Below are positions 18,533 through 27,862 of a stretch of DNA of 64,000 bases, piece by piece (within the stretch, counting starts at the first letter, position 1; each line of letters begins with the position of its first letter). A program made the position numbers and the translations under genes. Below the pieces are notes generated by a model. That model was not told the DNA's origin. It made no database searches and was given only the letters and a program-made list of their open reading frames with translations. The stretch is from Acidobacteriota bacterium (GTDB lineage Bacteria; Acidobacteriota; Terriglobia; Bryobacterales; Bryobacteraceae). The DNA is taken from the NCBI GenBank assembly GCA_003223115.1, contig QHXW01000099.1:37627-101626 (forward strand), written 5' to 3'.

Positions 18533-18551
18533 CTGACACCTGACACCTGCC
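18533..18551 (-). repeat. Right AGGTG-type repeat flanking the S23 gene
   Basis: On the plus strand this reads CTGACACCTGACACCTGCC; its complement is GGCAGGTGTCAGGTGTCAG, resembling the left copy at 17805-17826. It abuts the argF stop (18555). Confidence 0.5.
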
Positions 18552-18554
18552 TGA

Positions 18555-19502
18555 TCACCCCATCATCATCATCAGCAGCAGTGCCTTCTGGGCGTGCAGG
18601 CGGTTCTCGGCCTGATCGAAGACGATGGAACGGCTGGACTCGATGACCTGGTCTGTCACTTCCTCGCCGCGCTTGGCGGGCAGGCAGTGCATAAACACGG
18701 CATTGGGCCGCGCCTGCGCCATTAAATCCCCGGTCACCTGGTATGGTGCAAATTGCTTGCGGCGGTCCGCGGCCTGCTTTTCCTGTCCCATGCTGGTCCA
18801 GACATCTGTGTAAACCGCATGAGCGCCATCCACCACCTGCTCCGGATTGTGAGTGATCTCGAGCCGTGTGCCCGAAATCGCAGCTAGGCCTTCCGCCTGC
18901 GACACAATGCCAGCGTTCGGTGCGTACTTCCGGGGTGTGGCAATGGCGAAGTCCATACCCAGCCGCGTGGCCGTCAGCATCAGCGAGTGCGCCACATTGT
19001 TCCCATCGCCCACAAACGCCAGCTTCAGCCCGCGCAGCTCGCCGAAGTGCTCGCGAAGCGTAAATACGTCTGCCAGCGCCTGGCATGGATGAAATACATC
19101 GCTGAGCGCGTTGATCACCGGCGCTGAAGACCATTGCGCGAGCTCCTCGATGGCCCCTTGTGCAAACGTCCGCGCTACAATCGCCTGCACCCAGCGTTCC
19201 AGATTCCGCGCGATATCCTTGATCGGCTCGCGTGCGCCCAGCGCTCCGTCACACGCCACCGCATCGCCGCCCAGTTGCTTGATCGCCAGCTCGAAGGTGA
19301 GCCGTGTGCGCAATGATGGTTTTTCAAAAATCAGGCTGATGTACTTGCCTGCCAGTGACCGCGCATATTTCGCGGGCGCATGTTTGACTTTGCCGGCTAG
19401 GTCGAGCAGGCAATGCACCTCGTCATTGGTCAGATCGAGGTCGCGCACCAGATCCGGCGCCGAAACTTTGACAATGGGCCGAGCCGCTAGAACAGTCGCC
19501 AT
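18555..19502 (-). CDS. argF: Ornithine carbamoyltransferase
   Basis: Transfers the carbamoyl group from carbamoyl phosphate to ornithine to give citrulline. The 315 residues contain the carbamoyl-phosphate loop FEKPSLRTR, HPCQALADVFTL, the ornithine-binding region with TDVWTSMGQE, and the catalytic cysteine motif HCLPAKRGEEVTD. An N-acetylornithine carbamoyltransferase is less likely because the ornithine-type motifs are standard. The start has an AAGGAG site, and a twin ARG box sits 20-58 bases upstream. The C-terminus ends in an unusual run of four Met. Confidence 0.94.
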   Translation of the reverse strand: MATVLAARPIVKVSAPDLVRDLDLTNDEVHCLLDLAGKVKHAPAKYARSLAGKYISLIFEKPSLRTRLTFELAIKQLGGDAVACDGALGAREPIKDIARNLERWVQAIVARTFAQGAIEELAQWSSAPVINALSDVFHPCQALADVFTLREHFGELRGLKLAFVGDGNNVAHSLMLTATRLGMDFAIATPRKYAPNAGIVSQAEGLAAISGTRLEITHNPEQVVDGAHAVYTDVWTSMGQEKQAADRRKQFAPYQVTGDLMAQARPNAVFMHCLPAKRGEEVTDQVIESSRSIVFDQAENRLHAQKALLLMMMMG

Positions 19503-19522
19503 AGGGTCAGCTCTCCTTAGGC

Positions 19523-19560
19523 TGTGAATTTTTATTCACTCTAATGAATAATTACACAAT
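19523..19560 (-). promoter_or_regulatory. ArgR operator (twin ARG box) and promoter region of argF
   Basis: Bases 19523-19540 read TGTGAATTTTTATTCACT, a full match to the enterobacterial ARG box wNTGAATwwwwATTCANw. After 2 bases, 19543-19560 carries a second, half-conserved box (TGAAT intact, right arm ACACA). Paired 18-bp boxes 2-3 bp apart are the known ArgR binding layout. On the minus strand TTGTGT and AATAAA, 17 bases apart, could be the -35 and -10, so bound ArgR would block the promoter. Confidence 0.85.
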
Positions 19561-20026
19561 TTCGGGCTGGCGTCAACGAGGGGTTGCCGTATTGAATGTC
19601 CATGGTGCCGCAGTTCTCCTTCTCCGACTGAGCATAGACTCCGACTGAGCATAGACTCCGACTGAGCATAGAATAGTTCGCTAAATGTTGCTTGAAGCGG
19701 AATCAGCGGTCGGCGAAAGAAAAATGATGGCCGTGGAAATTTAAGAGTGGCCTGGCGTTTGAGCGGGAATGCCCAAGCCCCTCTTCGAGGCACGTTTTTG
19801 ACACCGCGGTGACGACTCACCCGAGTTACGACGTCAGGGCCGACGGCCATCGCTTTCTCATCAACACTTGTCGGAGAAGAAAGCAGCCGATCACGGTCGT
19901 TTGTCAACTGGCAGGCGGAGCTGAACCGGTGAGCCTTACCAGCGGCTTGCGGCCGGCCACTACGAGATCCTCTCGGCATCTGATTTTTGGGTTTATTTTC
20001 TGAGAGTTAACGGGGGCAGCGCGTTA
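19561..20026. other. Intergenic region upstream of argF
   Basis: About 470 bases without a supported gene. It contains a perfect triple 17-bp repeat (19622-19672), listed separately. Open frames here have no family resemblance. Confidence 0.5.
19622..19672. repeat. Three tandem 17-bp repeats
   Basis: CTCCGACTGAGCATAGA occurs three times back to back without mismatch (19622-19638, 19639-19655, 19656-19672). There are no spacers, so it is not a CRISPR array. Confidence 0.9.
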
Positions 20027-20245
20027 TCAACCTTGCCCGCGAGACGCTGCGGCCCGGATCTGGGCGCGGTGTTTGAGCGCCTGTTGGATGATGGTGCAGG
20101 CAAACTCGTCCAGAGCAACATCGTTGGGTTGCGGACCGGCATAGGTGCGCAGCAAGTTAATGTCTTCAGGATCTGGTTCGCGCTTTTCCGTGAGGGCCGT
20201 CAACACCCGCAGCGCAGTTTTCATGGCGTCTAACCCCGTTAGCAT
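20027..20245 (-). CDS. Small hypothetical protein, probably helical
   Basis: A protein of 72 residues with an AGGA site about 9 bases before the ATG; a second ATG 7 codons in is also possible. The sequence (MKTALRVLTALTEKREPDPED, INLLRTYAGPQP, DEFACTIIQQALKHRAQ) is charged, hydrophilic and predicted helical, unlike a shadow frame. It resembles small conserved acidobacterial proteins I have no name for. No domain assigned. Confidence 0.5.
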   Translation of the reverse strand: MLTGLDAMKTALRVLTALTEKREPDPEDINLLRTYAGPQPNDVALDEFACTIIQQALKHRAQIRAAASRGQG

Positions 20246-20495
20246 CGTGGCGTCCTAATTGTCTAAATCGTATCACTCCATGCGCCGGAATTAAACCCTA
20301 AAAAAAAAACGGGATCTCTGTTTATCTGTTTCTGTTCCTGGACGCGCATGACTCCGCTAAGGCACGACCTATCACCTTTAGCCCCAGGCGTTTCACTTAG
20401 CCTCAGGCCGTTCCCGGGATCATCTGAAACCGTGAATGGTTCGTAATCATCAAACTACAATGGGTTACAATAACTTAGCGAGATTTATCCGGGGG

Positions 20496-21353
20496 ATGCG
20501 TTACTTTTTTCTTTTCACGACTGCGGCTCTAGTTGCTCCTTTGTTCGCATCCGGACCGGAGTACGCCCAGGCTCTCAATCTCTACAAACGGACAGAGTAT
20601 CAGGCCTCGCTCAAGTTGCTGCTGCCTGTCCCTCAAAAAGATCCTGGCGAGCTGGTCTTGATCGGGCAGAACTACTTCATGCTGGGAGATGCCAAGCGAG
20701 CCAGCGATCTTTTTCAGAAGGCAACCGCTGCCGAGCCAAATCGCTCGGAGTATTTTCATTGGCTGGGACGTGCCTATGGGCGGCGGGCGGAGATATCCAA
20801 CCCGTTTTCCGCGATGAGCCTGGCTTCGAAAGCACGTCAGAATTTTGAAAAGGCGGTCCAGCTGGACCCCAAAAATAGCGAAGCCGTCAACGACCTGTTC
20901 GAGTACTATCTCGAAGCACCCGGCTTCATGGGCGGCGGCCTGGATAAAGCCGCTCAACTCGCCGAGCACATCGCCGAACTGAATTCGAGCGAAGGTTACT
21001 GGGCGCGGGCGCGCATCGCGGAAAAGCGCAAAGAGTTCCCCAGCGCCGAACAGCACCTTCGGCGCGCCATGGAAGTGGCCCCGCACCAGGTGGGCCGGAT
21101 TCTGGACCTGGCCAAGTTTCTGGCCAAACAAGGGCGGTTCGACGAGAGCGACCAGACTTTCGCCGCCGCTGAAAAACTGGCGCCCAACACGCCGAAAGTG
21201 ATCTACGCGCGCGCCGCGACTTATATCGAGACCAAGCGCAATATCGGCGCCGCACGCGAACTTCTCGAGAAATATCTGGCATCGCAACTCACGCCTGACG
21301 ACCCTCCGCGCTCAGAGGCGCAAAAGTTGCTTCGTCAGGCGTCGGGCGGCTGA
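20496..21353 (+). CDS. Secreted TPR-repeat protein
   Basis: About 285 residues. The ATG at 20496 puts a signal peptide first (MRYFFLFTTAALVAPLFASG); earlier in-frame ATGs at 20436 and 20460 would add a basic leader and have no better ribosome site. TPR-like helical pairs follow through most of the length (ALNLYKRTEYQASLKLL, GDAKRASDLFQKATAAEPN, ARQNFEKAVQLDPKNSEAV, QHLRRAMEVAPH). It is probably a periplasmic scaffold. Six bases separate it from the MacB-like permease gene, suggesting co-expression. Confidence 0.8.
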   Translation: MRYFFLFTTAALVAPLFASGPEYAQALNLYKRTEYQASLKLLLPVPQKDPGELVLIGQNYFMLGDAKRASDLFQKATAAEPNRSEYFHWLGRAYGRRAEISNPFSAMSLASKARQNFEKAVQLDPKNSEAVNDLFEYYLEAPGFMGGGLDKAAQLAEHIAELNSSEGYWARARIAEKRKEFPSAEQHLRRAMEVAPHQVGRILDLAKFLAKQGRFDESDQTFAAAEKLAPNTPKVIYARAATYIETKRNIGAARELLEKYLASQLTPDDPPRSEAQKLLRQASGG

Positions 21354-21359
21354 TTCGTC

Positions 21360-22565
21360 ATGTTGCTTGGTGAGGCGCTGAGCTTCAGCGTCCAGGCGCT
21401 CCGCTCCAATCCCATTCGTACTTTGCTCACCGGTCTGGGCATGGTGATCGGCACCGCTTCGGTCATCCTCGTCGTCACTATCTCGCTGACCAGCCAGGAC
21501 TACATCCTGGAGCAGATCGAAGGTGTGGGCGCCAACCTGATCTACGCGCAATACGAAATCGGCAGCCAGCAGAGCTCGGCACAGGTGGACGCTGATTTCA
21601 TCAAGCTGGCCGATGTGGCAGCCGTGCGCCGGGAGTTGGGGGACCGCATTGTGGCCGCCACCGGGGTGATTACCACCTTTGATCGCATGCGGCTCAATGG
21701 CAAGGATCAGGATGTGCAGGTCCTTGGTTCCGACGAGTACTACAAATCGGTGCGCAACATGGCCGTGCTGGCTGGCAGGTTCTTGGATTCGAGCGACGTG
21801 GCGCTACGCCAGAAGGTGTGTCTGTTGACCGAGAAATTGGCGCAACGGCTCTACGGCAGCCAGCCGGCGGCGCTCGGCAACATCGTCAAGATTCACGAGC
21901 TGCAGTTCACCGTTATCGGCACGTTCAAAGAAAAGGTGCAAAGTTTCGGTCAATCGGAACTGGGCGACGAGACCATTCTGATCCCCATCACCGTGCTGCG
22001 GTACTTCACCAAGGTCGAGCGCGTAGATCCTCTGGACGTGCAGGCAAGATCCGCAACTGACGTGGAAGCCGTCACACAACTGGTGAAGCACATCCTCGAG
22101 AGCCGCCACCGGACTGGCGCGCGCTACAAAGTGCAGAACCTCACCGCCATACTCGATGCGGCCAAGAAAATTTCGACCATCTTGAGTTTGGTTTTGATCC
22201 TGGTCTCCGCGATTGCGCTGATCATTTCCGGTATCGGCATCATGAACATCATGCTGGTCACCGTGAGCGAGCGGACGCGGGAAATCGGTATTCGGATGGC
22301 GGTGGGCGCCTCGCGGCGCGAAGTGTTGATTCAATTTCTGACGGAGGCGATCTTGATTAGCCTTGCCGGCGGCACCTCGGGCATCGTGGTCGGCGTGTCG
22401 ATCCCACTCAGCGTGCAGCTTTTCGTGGACCTCCAGATTCCCATTTCACCGGTCTCCATCATCATCGCCTTCACCGTTTCTTGTGCGGTGGGTTTGATTT
22501 TCGGAATGCTACCGGCCAACCGGGCTTCGAAGTTGAACCCCACCGAGGCCCTGCGCTATGAATAG
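21360..22565 (+). CDS. MacB/FtsX-type ABC permease
   Basis: Inner-membrane permease of 401 residues with the MacB layout: one N-terminal helix (LLTGLGMVIGTASVILVVTI), a periplasmic core domain (about 45-270), and three C-terminal helices including IALIISGIGIMNIMLVTVSE, followed by the coupling motif RTREIGIRMAVGASRR. The C-terminus RASKLNPTEALRYE is canonical. No ATPase gene is adjacent, but a TolC-like gene lies 540 bases downstream, so a tripartite exporter with an unlinked ATPase and adaptor is plausible. Confidence 0.87.
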   Translation: MLLGEALSFSVQALRSNPIRTLLTGLGMVIGTASVILVVTISLTSQDYILEQIEGVGANLIYAQYEIGSQQSSAQVDADFIKLADVAAVRRELGDRIVAATGVITTFDRMRLNGKDQDVQVLGSDEYYKSVRNMAVLAGRFLDSSDVALRQKVCLLTEKLAQRLYGSQPAALGNIVKIHELQFTVIGTFKEKVQSFGQSELGDETILIPITVLRYFTKVERVDPLDVQARSATDVEAVTQLVKHILESRHRTGARYKVQNLTAILDAAKKISTILSLVLILVSAIALIISGIGIMNIMLVTVSERTREIGIRMAVGASRREVLIQFLTEAILISLAGGTSGIVVGVSIPLSVQLFVDLQIPISPVSIIIAFTVSCAVGLIFGMLPANRASKLNPTEALRYE

Positions 22566-22574
22566 AGATGTCCT

Positions 22575-23103
22575 ATGACGCCCAAAACCCTCATGTCGGT
22601 TGAGGAGTTCACGGCCCTGCCCGGCGACGGCATGTTGCACGAGCTCCATGAAGGAGAGCCGATTACCATGCCGCCGCCACGACCACGACACGGTAGCTGC
22701 CAGGTGGCAATCGCCGCCGCACTACGAGAGTGCGTAACGGCGCGAGATCGCGGAACGGTCTATGTCGAAAGTGGTTATCGTCTGACGCCCCATACCTCCG
22801 TGGTCCGATGTGTCTTTGGTGCGAAAATCGCGGCTGCAGGATCCGGACGAGTACTTGGACGGTGCACCCGATCTCGCTATAGAGATTGTCTCGCCCGGCG
22901 ATGACGCGTCCGACCTGCGAGAAAAGGTCAAGCAATACCTCGATGCCGGCGCATTGGCCGTCTGCGTGGTTTACCCACGCACTGAGCTGGTGGAAATCTA
23001 CACTCCCGTTAACACGGCGCGCATTCTTGGGATCGAGGATACACTCGATGCGCCCGAACTGCTCCCCGGGTTCAAACTTCCGGTCCGCGCAATCTTACAA
23101 TAG
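22575..23103 (+). pseudogene. Uma2-family (PD-(D/E)XK-like) protein, frameshifted
   Basis: The first frame opens MTPKTLMSVEEFTALPGDGM, then ELHEGEPITMPPPRPRHG, the usual Uma2 start, and loses sense near 22805. A frame shifted by one base continues SDVSLVRKSRL, GAPDLAIEIVSPGD and KVKQYLDAGALAVCVVYP, covering the nuclease-like core (E-I-V-S-P) and C-terminus. One restored base gives about 175 residues. Uma2 proteins are abundant in Acidobacteria and cyanobacteria with poorly known roles. Ends 5 bases before the TolC-like start. Confidence 0.8.
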
Positions 23104-23107
23104 CCTC

Positions 23108-24394
23108 ATGCAGAGGCTTTTCAGCGTTCTCTTAGTCCCATTGTGTTCGGTCGCGCTGCGCGCGGAGGTCCACGTCATGACCCTGCGCCAGGCGGTGGAC
23201 CGGGCGCTCCAACAGAATCCCGATATCGCGCTCGCACGCCTGGATGAACAGAAAGCTCAACAGGCGGTTCGTCTCACCAAAGCGCCGTTCAGCCCGCGCA
23301 TCGACGCGGGTAGCGGGTTGGCTTATTCGAGCGGTTTTCCCATGAGCATAGAAGGCGCCGCGCCTTCGATCGTGCAGGCGAGGGCCACGGCTTTCGTGTT
23401 CAACCGGCAGCAGAGTTATCTGGTGGCCGCGGCCCGTGAAAATGCGCGCGGCGCTTCCATCGCCACTTCATCAAAACGCGATGAGGTCGCCTTTCGAACC
23501 GCTTCTCTATATCTGGACGCGCAGCGTGCGGCGCGGCTCGGCGATCTGGCGCGCAAGGAGATCGAGAGCATTCAGAAAGTCCAGCAGACGGTGAATGACC
23601 GGGTGAAGGAAGGACGCGAGTTGGCCATGGAAGGGAAACGCGCGGCGCTGAATGTGGCCCGTGCTCAGCAGCGCATCGCGCAGCTCACTGGCGACCAGGA
23701 AGCGACCGAACGATCTCTGGCCGTTGTCCTGGGCTTCAGCGCCGATGATCAGGTGCACGCCACCGATCAAGCGCCAGCCACGCCCATGCTGCCTCCGAAC
23801 GAGGACGCTGCCATTCAAAGCGCCATCGAATCGAGCAAAGAGTTGAAGCGGCTCCAGTCCGCCGTGATCGCCAAAGGCCTGGATGTCCGCGCGCAAAGAG
23901 CTGCCCGGCTGCCTCGCGTCGACCTGGTCGCGCAGTATGCTTTGTTCGCCAAGTTCAACAACTATGAGAATTTCTTCCGGACTTTCGAGCGCAACAATGG
24001 CCAGATCGGGATGTCGTTTCAACTGCCTATTTTGGCCGGACCCAGCGTGAGTGCCGCCGCCGCGCAAGCTGAGGCCGAGGCCGCGCATCTTCGACTGGAG
24101 ATGAACGCCGCGCGCAATCGCATCATGCTGGACACGCGCCAGAGCTTCCAGAATCTAAAGAGGGCTCAAACCGCGCGCGATGTGGCCCAGCTCGATCTCG
24201 AGCTCTCTCGTGACCAGCTCAGCATTCTGCTGGCGAAGATGAATGAGGGCCGTGTCTCCATGCAGCAGGTGGAACAAGCGCGATTCGAAGAGAACGAGAA
24301 GTGGATCGCATTCTACGACGCACAATACACAGCCGAAAAGGCGGCCTGGGATGTGCTGCGCCAGACCGGCGACCTGATGGCTGCGCTCCAGTGA
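23108..24394 (+). CDS. TolC-like outer membrane efflux protein
   Basis: 428 residues. The ATG at 23108 begins a signal peptide (MQRLFSVLLVPLCSVALRA) and lies just after the Uma2 stop; the open frame continues upstream but only as a shadow of Uma2. Two outer-membrane-efflux repeats follow: TLRQAVDRALQQNPDIALA begins the first, and alanine/glutamine-rich coiled-coil helices, the LPRVDLVAQY strand and the QLPILAGPSVSAAAA segment mark the second. It would form a trimeric outer-membrane duct for a tripartite exporter. Confidence 0.87.
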   Translation: MQRLFSVLLVPLCSVALRAEVHVMTLRQAVDRALQQNPDIALARLDEQKAQQAVRLTKAPFSPRIDAGSGLAYSSGFPMSIEGAAPSIVQARATAFVFNRQQSYLVAAARENARGASIATSSKRDEVAFRTASLYLDAQRAARLGDLARKEIESIQKVQQTVNDRVKEGRELAMEGKRAALNVARAQQRIAQLTGDQEATERSLAVVLGFSADDQVHATDQAPATPMLPPNEDAAIQSAIESSKELKRLQSAVIAKGLDVRAQRAARLPRVDLVAQYALFAKFNNYENFFRTFERNNGQIGMSFQLPILAGPSVSAAAAQAEAEAAHLRLEMNAARNRIMLDTRQSFQNLKRAQTARDVAQLDLELSRDQLSILLAKMNEGRVSMQQVEQARFEENEKWIAFYDAQYTAEKAAWDVLRQTGDLMAALQ

Positions 24395-24432
24395 TGCAGG
24401 TCCCGCGCTGAACCGCGAGCGGCCGATGTGCC

Positions 24433-26610
24433 CTATAGGAACAGCGGCGCCGCCACCAGCGTGATGGTGCTCAGCAGCTTGATCAGCACGTGCAGCGAGG
24501 GCCCGGCCGTATCTTTGAACGGATCGCCAACGGTGTCTCCGACCACGCTCGCTTTGTGAGCGTCCGATCCTTTGCCCCCGTAAGCGCCTGTCTCGATGTA
24601 CTTCTTGGCGTTGTCCCATGCGCCCCCGCCGTTGTTCATGAGCGTAGCGAGCAGGATGCCCGCGATGGTCCCCACCATCAAAAACGCCGCGACCGAGACG
24701 GTTCCCACGGGGAACGCATCGTTCGGATCGGCAAACAGGCGGAATACCATGCCCACGGCGACCGGACTCGCTACCGCCAATACACCCGGCACCACCATAG
24801 CCTTGAGCGCCGACTTGGTAACGATATCGACGCACGTGCCATAGTCCGGATCCGACGTGCCCTGCATGATGCCCGCGTTGGCCTTGAACTGGCGGCGCAC
24901 TTCTTCAATTACCGTCTGCGCCGTGCGGCCCACCGCTTTGATGGCGAACGAGCTAAACAGATAGACCAGCATCGCGCCCAGCAACGCGCCCGTGAACACC
25001 GGCACGTGGCCGATGTCGACACTGAACGGCACATTCTCTTTGTGCAGCAGGCCTTTCACTTCGTCGATATAGGCGGAGAACAGCAGGAACGCCGCCAGCG
25101 CCGCGCTGCCGATGGCGTAGCCTTTGGTCAGCGCCTTGGTGGTGTTGCCCACCGAGTCCAGGCGGTCGGTGCGGTTGCGGATCTCCTCCGGCTGGTGCGA
25201 CATTTCGATGATGCCGCCGGCATTATCGGTGATCGGTCCAAACGTGTCCATCGCCAGAATATAAGCCGCCGTCGAAAGCATGCCCATGGTCGCGATAGCG
25301 GTGCCGTACAGGCCGGCGGATTGCTGCGTGACGCCCGTCAAGCCAGCGTTGATGCCCAGATAATAGCTGCTCATGATGGCGGCCGAGATCACGATCACCG
25401 GCGCCGCCACGCACTCCAGACCGATGGCGAACCCAGAAATGATCGTCGTCGCCGGCCCCGTCAGGCAAGCCTTGGCGATCGACTGCACCGGCCGGTACTT
25501 ATATTCGGTGTAGTACTGCGTGATGTAGACGAACAGGAAGCTGGTCGCAATGCCCACAACCCCAGCGGCGAATAGCATCATGTTGCCCTTGAGCAGCATT
25601 TGCACCGCGGCATAGAAGCCCATCAGAGCCAGAACCGTGGTCATATAAAACCCGCGGTTCAGCGCCTGCATGGGGTCGCGATCTTCGCGGGTCTTTACCA
25701 CGAGCACCCCCACGATCGAAGCAATCAGACCAAACGCGCGCGCCACCAGCGGGAACAGGATTCCCTCGATCCCGAACACCGGGAATAGGGCCGCTCCCAG
25801 AATCATGGCACCCACATTTTCCGCCGCCGTCGACTCGAACAGGTCGGCTCCGCGACCGGCGCAATCGCCAACATTGTCGCCCACAAGGTCCGCGATCACC
25901 GCCGGGTTGCGCGGGTCATCTTCCGGAATGCCGGCTTCTACTTTCCCCACGAGATCGGCGCCCACGTCGGCCGCCTTGGTATAGATGCCGCCGCCGAGTT
26001 GCGCGAACAGCGCCACGAAACTAGCACCAAAGCCAAAAGCCACGATCTGCGTGGGCACGTCCCGTGGATGATTGAGACCGTCGAAAGCCCAGAAGAGCAC
26101 CCCCACGCCGAGCAGCGAGAGCGCTACCACGCTCAAACCGGTGACCGCCCCACCGCGCAATGAAATTTGCAGCGCCTTATTCAGACTGCCGCGCGCCGCC
26201 GATGCCGTCCGGATGTTGCTGCGGATCGAAACCCACATGCCGCTGAAACCCGCGAGCGTAGAACAGAGCGCGCCCGACACGAAAGAGATGGTCATGCGCG
26301 TGGCCAGCGTCGAATCGCCTTTACCCAGCCAATAGCCCAAATAAATAATGACGGCCAGAAGGAGGGCCAGGCCTAGGATGGTCTGGTTTTGCCGCTTCAG
26401 AAACGCTTCAGCGCCCTGTTTGATGGCGTTGGAGATCTTTTGCATCTGCGGCGTGCCGGTGTCCTGGCTGATGACGTATTTCGACAACCCCGCTGCAACC
26501 AGCAAAGACAGAATGCTGATTCCGAGAACGGCAACAAGGTATTGCTGCCCGGACCCGGTTGACTCGCTGGCTTGTAGCCACAGGGCGAGTACACACGAAA
26601 GCGACAACAT
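24433..26610 (-). CDS. hppA: Membrane-bound proton-pumping pyrophosphatase
   Basis: Couples pyrophosphate hydrolysis to ion pumping across the inner membrane. 725 residues, about 16 hydrophobic segments. The diagnostic DVGADLVGKVE motif and the following DNVGDCAGRGADLFES acidic cluster are present. In the GNTTKALTKG segment residue 492 is Lys; in this family Lys here marks the K+-independent class and Ala the K+-dependent one, so this should be a K+-independent H+ pump (family knowledge applied to the visible residue). An AGGAGG site precedes the start. It is convergent with the TolC-like gene. Confidence 0.95.
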   Translation of the reverse strand: MLSLSCVLALWLQASESTGSGQQYLVAVLGISILSLLVAAGLSKYVISQDTGTPQMQKISNAIKQGAEAFLKRQNQTILGLALLLAVIIYLGYWLGKGDSTLATRMTISFVSGALCSTLAGFSGMWVSIRSNIRTASAARGSLNKALQISLRGGAVTGLSVVALSLLGVGVLFWAFDGLNHPRDVPTQIVAFGFGASFVALFAQLGGGIYTKAADVGADLVGKVEAGIPEDDPRNPAVIADLVGDNVGDCAGRGADLFESTAAENVGAMILGAALFPVFGIEGILFPLVARAFGLIASIVGVLVVKTREDRDPMQALNRGFYMTTVLALMGFYAAVQMLLKGNMMLFAAGVVGIATSFLFVYITQYYTEYKYRPVQSIAKACLTGPATTIISGFAIGLECVAAPVIVISAAIMSSYYLGINAGLTGVTQQSAGLYGTAIATMGMLSTAAYILAMDTFGPITDNAGGIIEMSHQPEEIRNRTDRLDSVGNTTKALTKGYAIGSAALAAFLLFSAYIDEVKGLLHKENVPFSVDIGHVPVFTGALLGAMLVYLFSSFAIKAVGRTAQTVIEEVRRQFKANAGIMQGTSDPDYGTCVDIVTKSALKAMVVPGVLAVASPVAVGMVFRLFADPNDAFPVGTVSVAAFLMVGTIAGILLATLMNNGGGAWDNAKKYIETGAYGGKGSDAHKASVVGDTVGDPFKDTAGPSLHVLIKLLSTITLVAAPLFL

Positions 26611-26736
26611 TCAGTTAAATCCTCCTGATGAGAACGGAAAAAAACTCCGAGGCGAATTAATCAGGGTAGCTACGAAAACAAACAAAATCAAGCATTTCCT
26701 GTGAGATGCAGCCCGCTCGGCGCCTCTACGGCTCGC

Positions 26737-27708
26737 CTAATCTACGGCAACTACTGCCTCTCGGTGGCTCGCGGCCGCCGCTGCCGTACTTTCCGGAATG
26801 TACTGCCGCAGGTATGCTGCGCTCTGAATCAACGAAGCTTTGCGTTTTTCGAGCGAACCTTCGTAAGCGCGATCTTCCACTTCCACGCATACCGGACCCT
26901 CATATCGGACCTCGGTGAGCACGGAAAAGAAGCGGCCCCAGTTGACATCGCCCAGTCCCGGCAGTTTGGGAGTGTGGAAATCATTGGGGTGGGCCATGAT
27001 GCCGACCTCATTCAGGCGGTCCTGGTCGAGCCGTGCGTCTTTGGCGTGCGCATGGACGATGCGGTCCCGGAATTCGCGCAGAGGCTTGAGGTAGTTCATG
27101 CGCTGCCAGATGAAATGCGAAGGGTCGAAGTTCAGGCCGAAATTCGGGCTGGGGATGTCTTCGAAGGCGCGCCGCCAGATGCGTGGCGAGGTCATGAGGT
27201 TCTTCCCGCCCGGCCATTCGTCCTTGGTAAACGACATGGGGCAGTTCTCGATGCCGATTTTGACGCCGTGATCGGCAGCGAAATTGACCAGCGGCCGCCA
27301 GGTTTCGAGAAACCGCGGCCAGTTGTCATCCACCGATTTGGTCCAGTCGCGGCCCACAAAGGTATTCATCACGCCCACACCTAGCAGCTTCGCGGCCTGG
27401 ATCACGTGACGGATGTGATCCACGTAAACCTGCGCTTCGGCGCGGTCGGGCGCGAGCGGATTCGGATAGTAGCCCAGACCGCTGATGGCCACGCCGGCGC
27501 TTTTCATGGTCTCGTTGACGCGCTTGGCGCCCTCGGCAGTGAATCCCACAACATCCACATGGGTGACGCCGGCATACCGCCGTTCCGCTTTGCCTTTCGG
27601 CCAGCACATCAGCTCGACGCAATCATAGCCGGTGGCAGCCGCAAAACTGGCGACTTCTTCGAGCGATAGTTCGGGCAAAATGGCACTCACAAAACCGAGG
27701 TTCATCAT
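26737..27708 (-). CDS. TIM-barrel sugar isomerase/epimerase-like protein
   Basis: About 323 residues from [18 protein letters not shown]; an in-frame start 21 codons earlier adds an atypical leader. It belongs to the AP-endonuclease-2/xylose isomerase-like barrel: [19 protein letters not shown] (metal Glu), [10 protein letters not shown] (metal Asp/His), HAHAKDA and [11 protein letters not shown] are at the expected strand ends. It stands alone downstream of hppA on the same strand (126-base gap). Substrate unknown; resembles sugar-acid or inositol catabolic isomerases. Confidence 0.82.
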   Translation of the reverse strand: MMNLGFVSAILPELSLEEVASFAAATGYDCVELMCWPKGKAERRYAGVTHVDVVGFTAEGAKRVNETMKSAGVAISGLGYYPNPLAPDRAEAQVYVDHIRHVIQAAKLLGVGVMNTFVGRDWTKSVDDNWPRFLETWRPLVNFAADHGVKIGIENCPMSFTKDEWPGGKNLMTSPRIWRRAFEDIPSPNFGLNFDPSHFIWQRMNYLKPLREFRDRIVHAHAKDARLDQDRLNEVGIMAHPNDFHTPKLPGLGDVNWGRFFSVLTEVRYEGPVCVEVEDRAYEGSLEKRKASLIQSAAYLRQYIPESTAAAAASHREAVVAVD

Positions 27709-27862
27709 CCGGATCAGTATCGCACAGGAACAGTTTGGGCCCCGCATTGGCGCCCAGAGGCCATAGGGCATGACAACGGGCGAGCCGGCGACCTGAATCG
27801 GGTTGGCGGCTAATGTTTCCAGCGTCTCAGCCGATATTGCTTAATGTGAAGCACTGCCTCTA

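Noticed and set aside
19622..19672. Triple 17-bp repeat as a CRISPR array
   Set aside because: Units are directly adjacent, with no spacers and no cas genes in the window.
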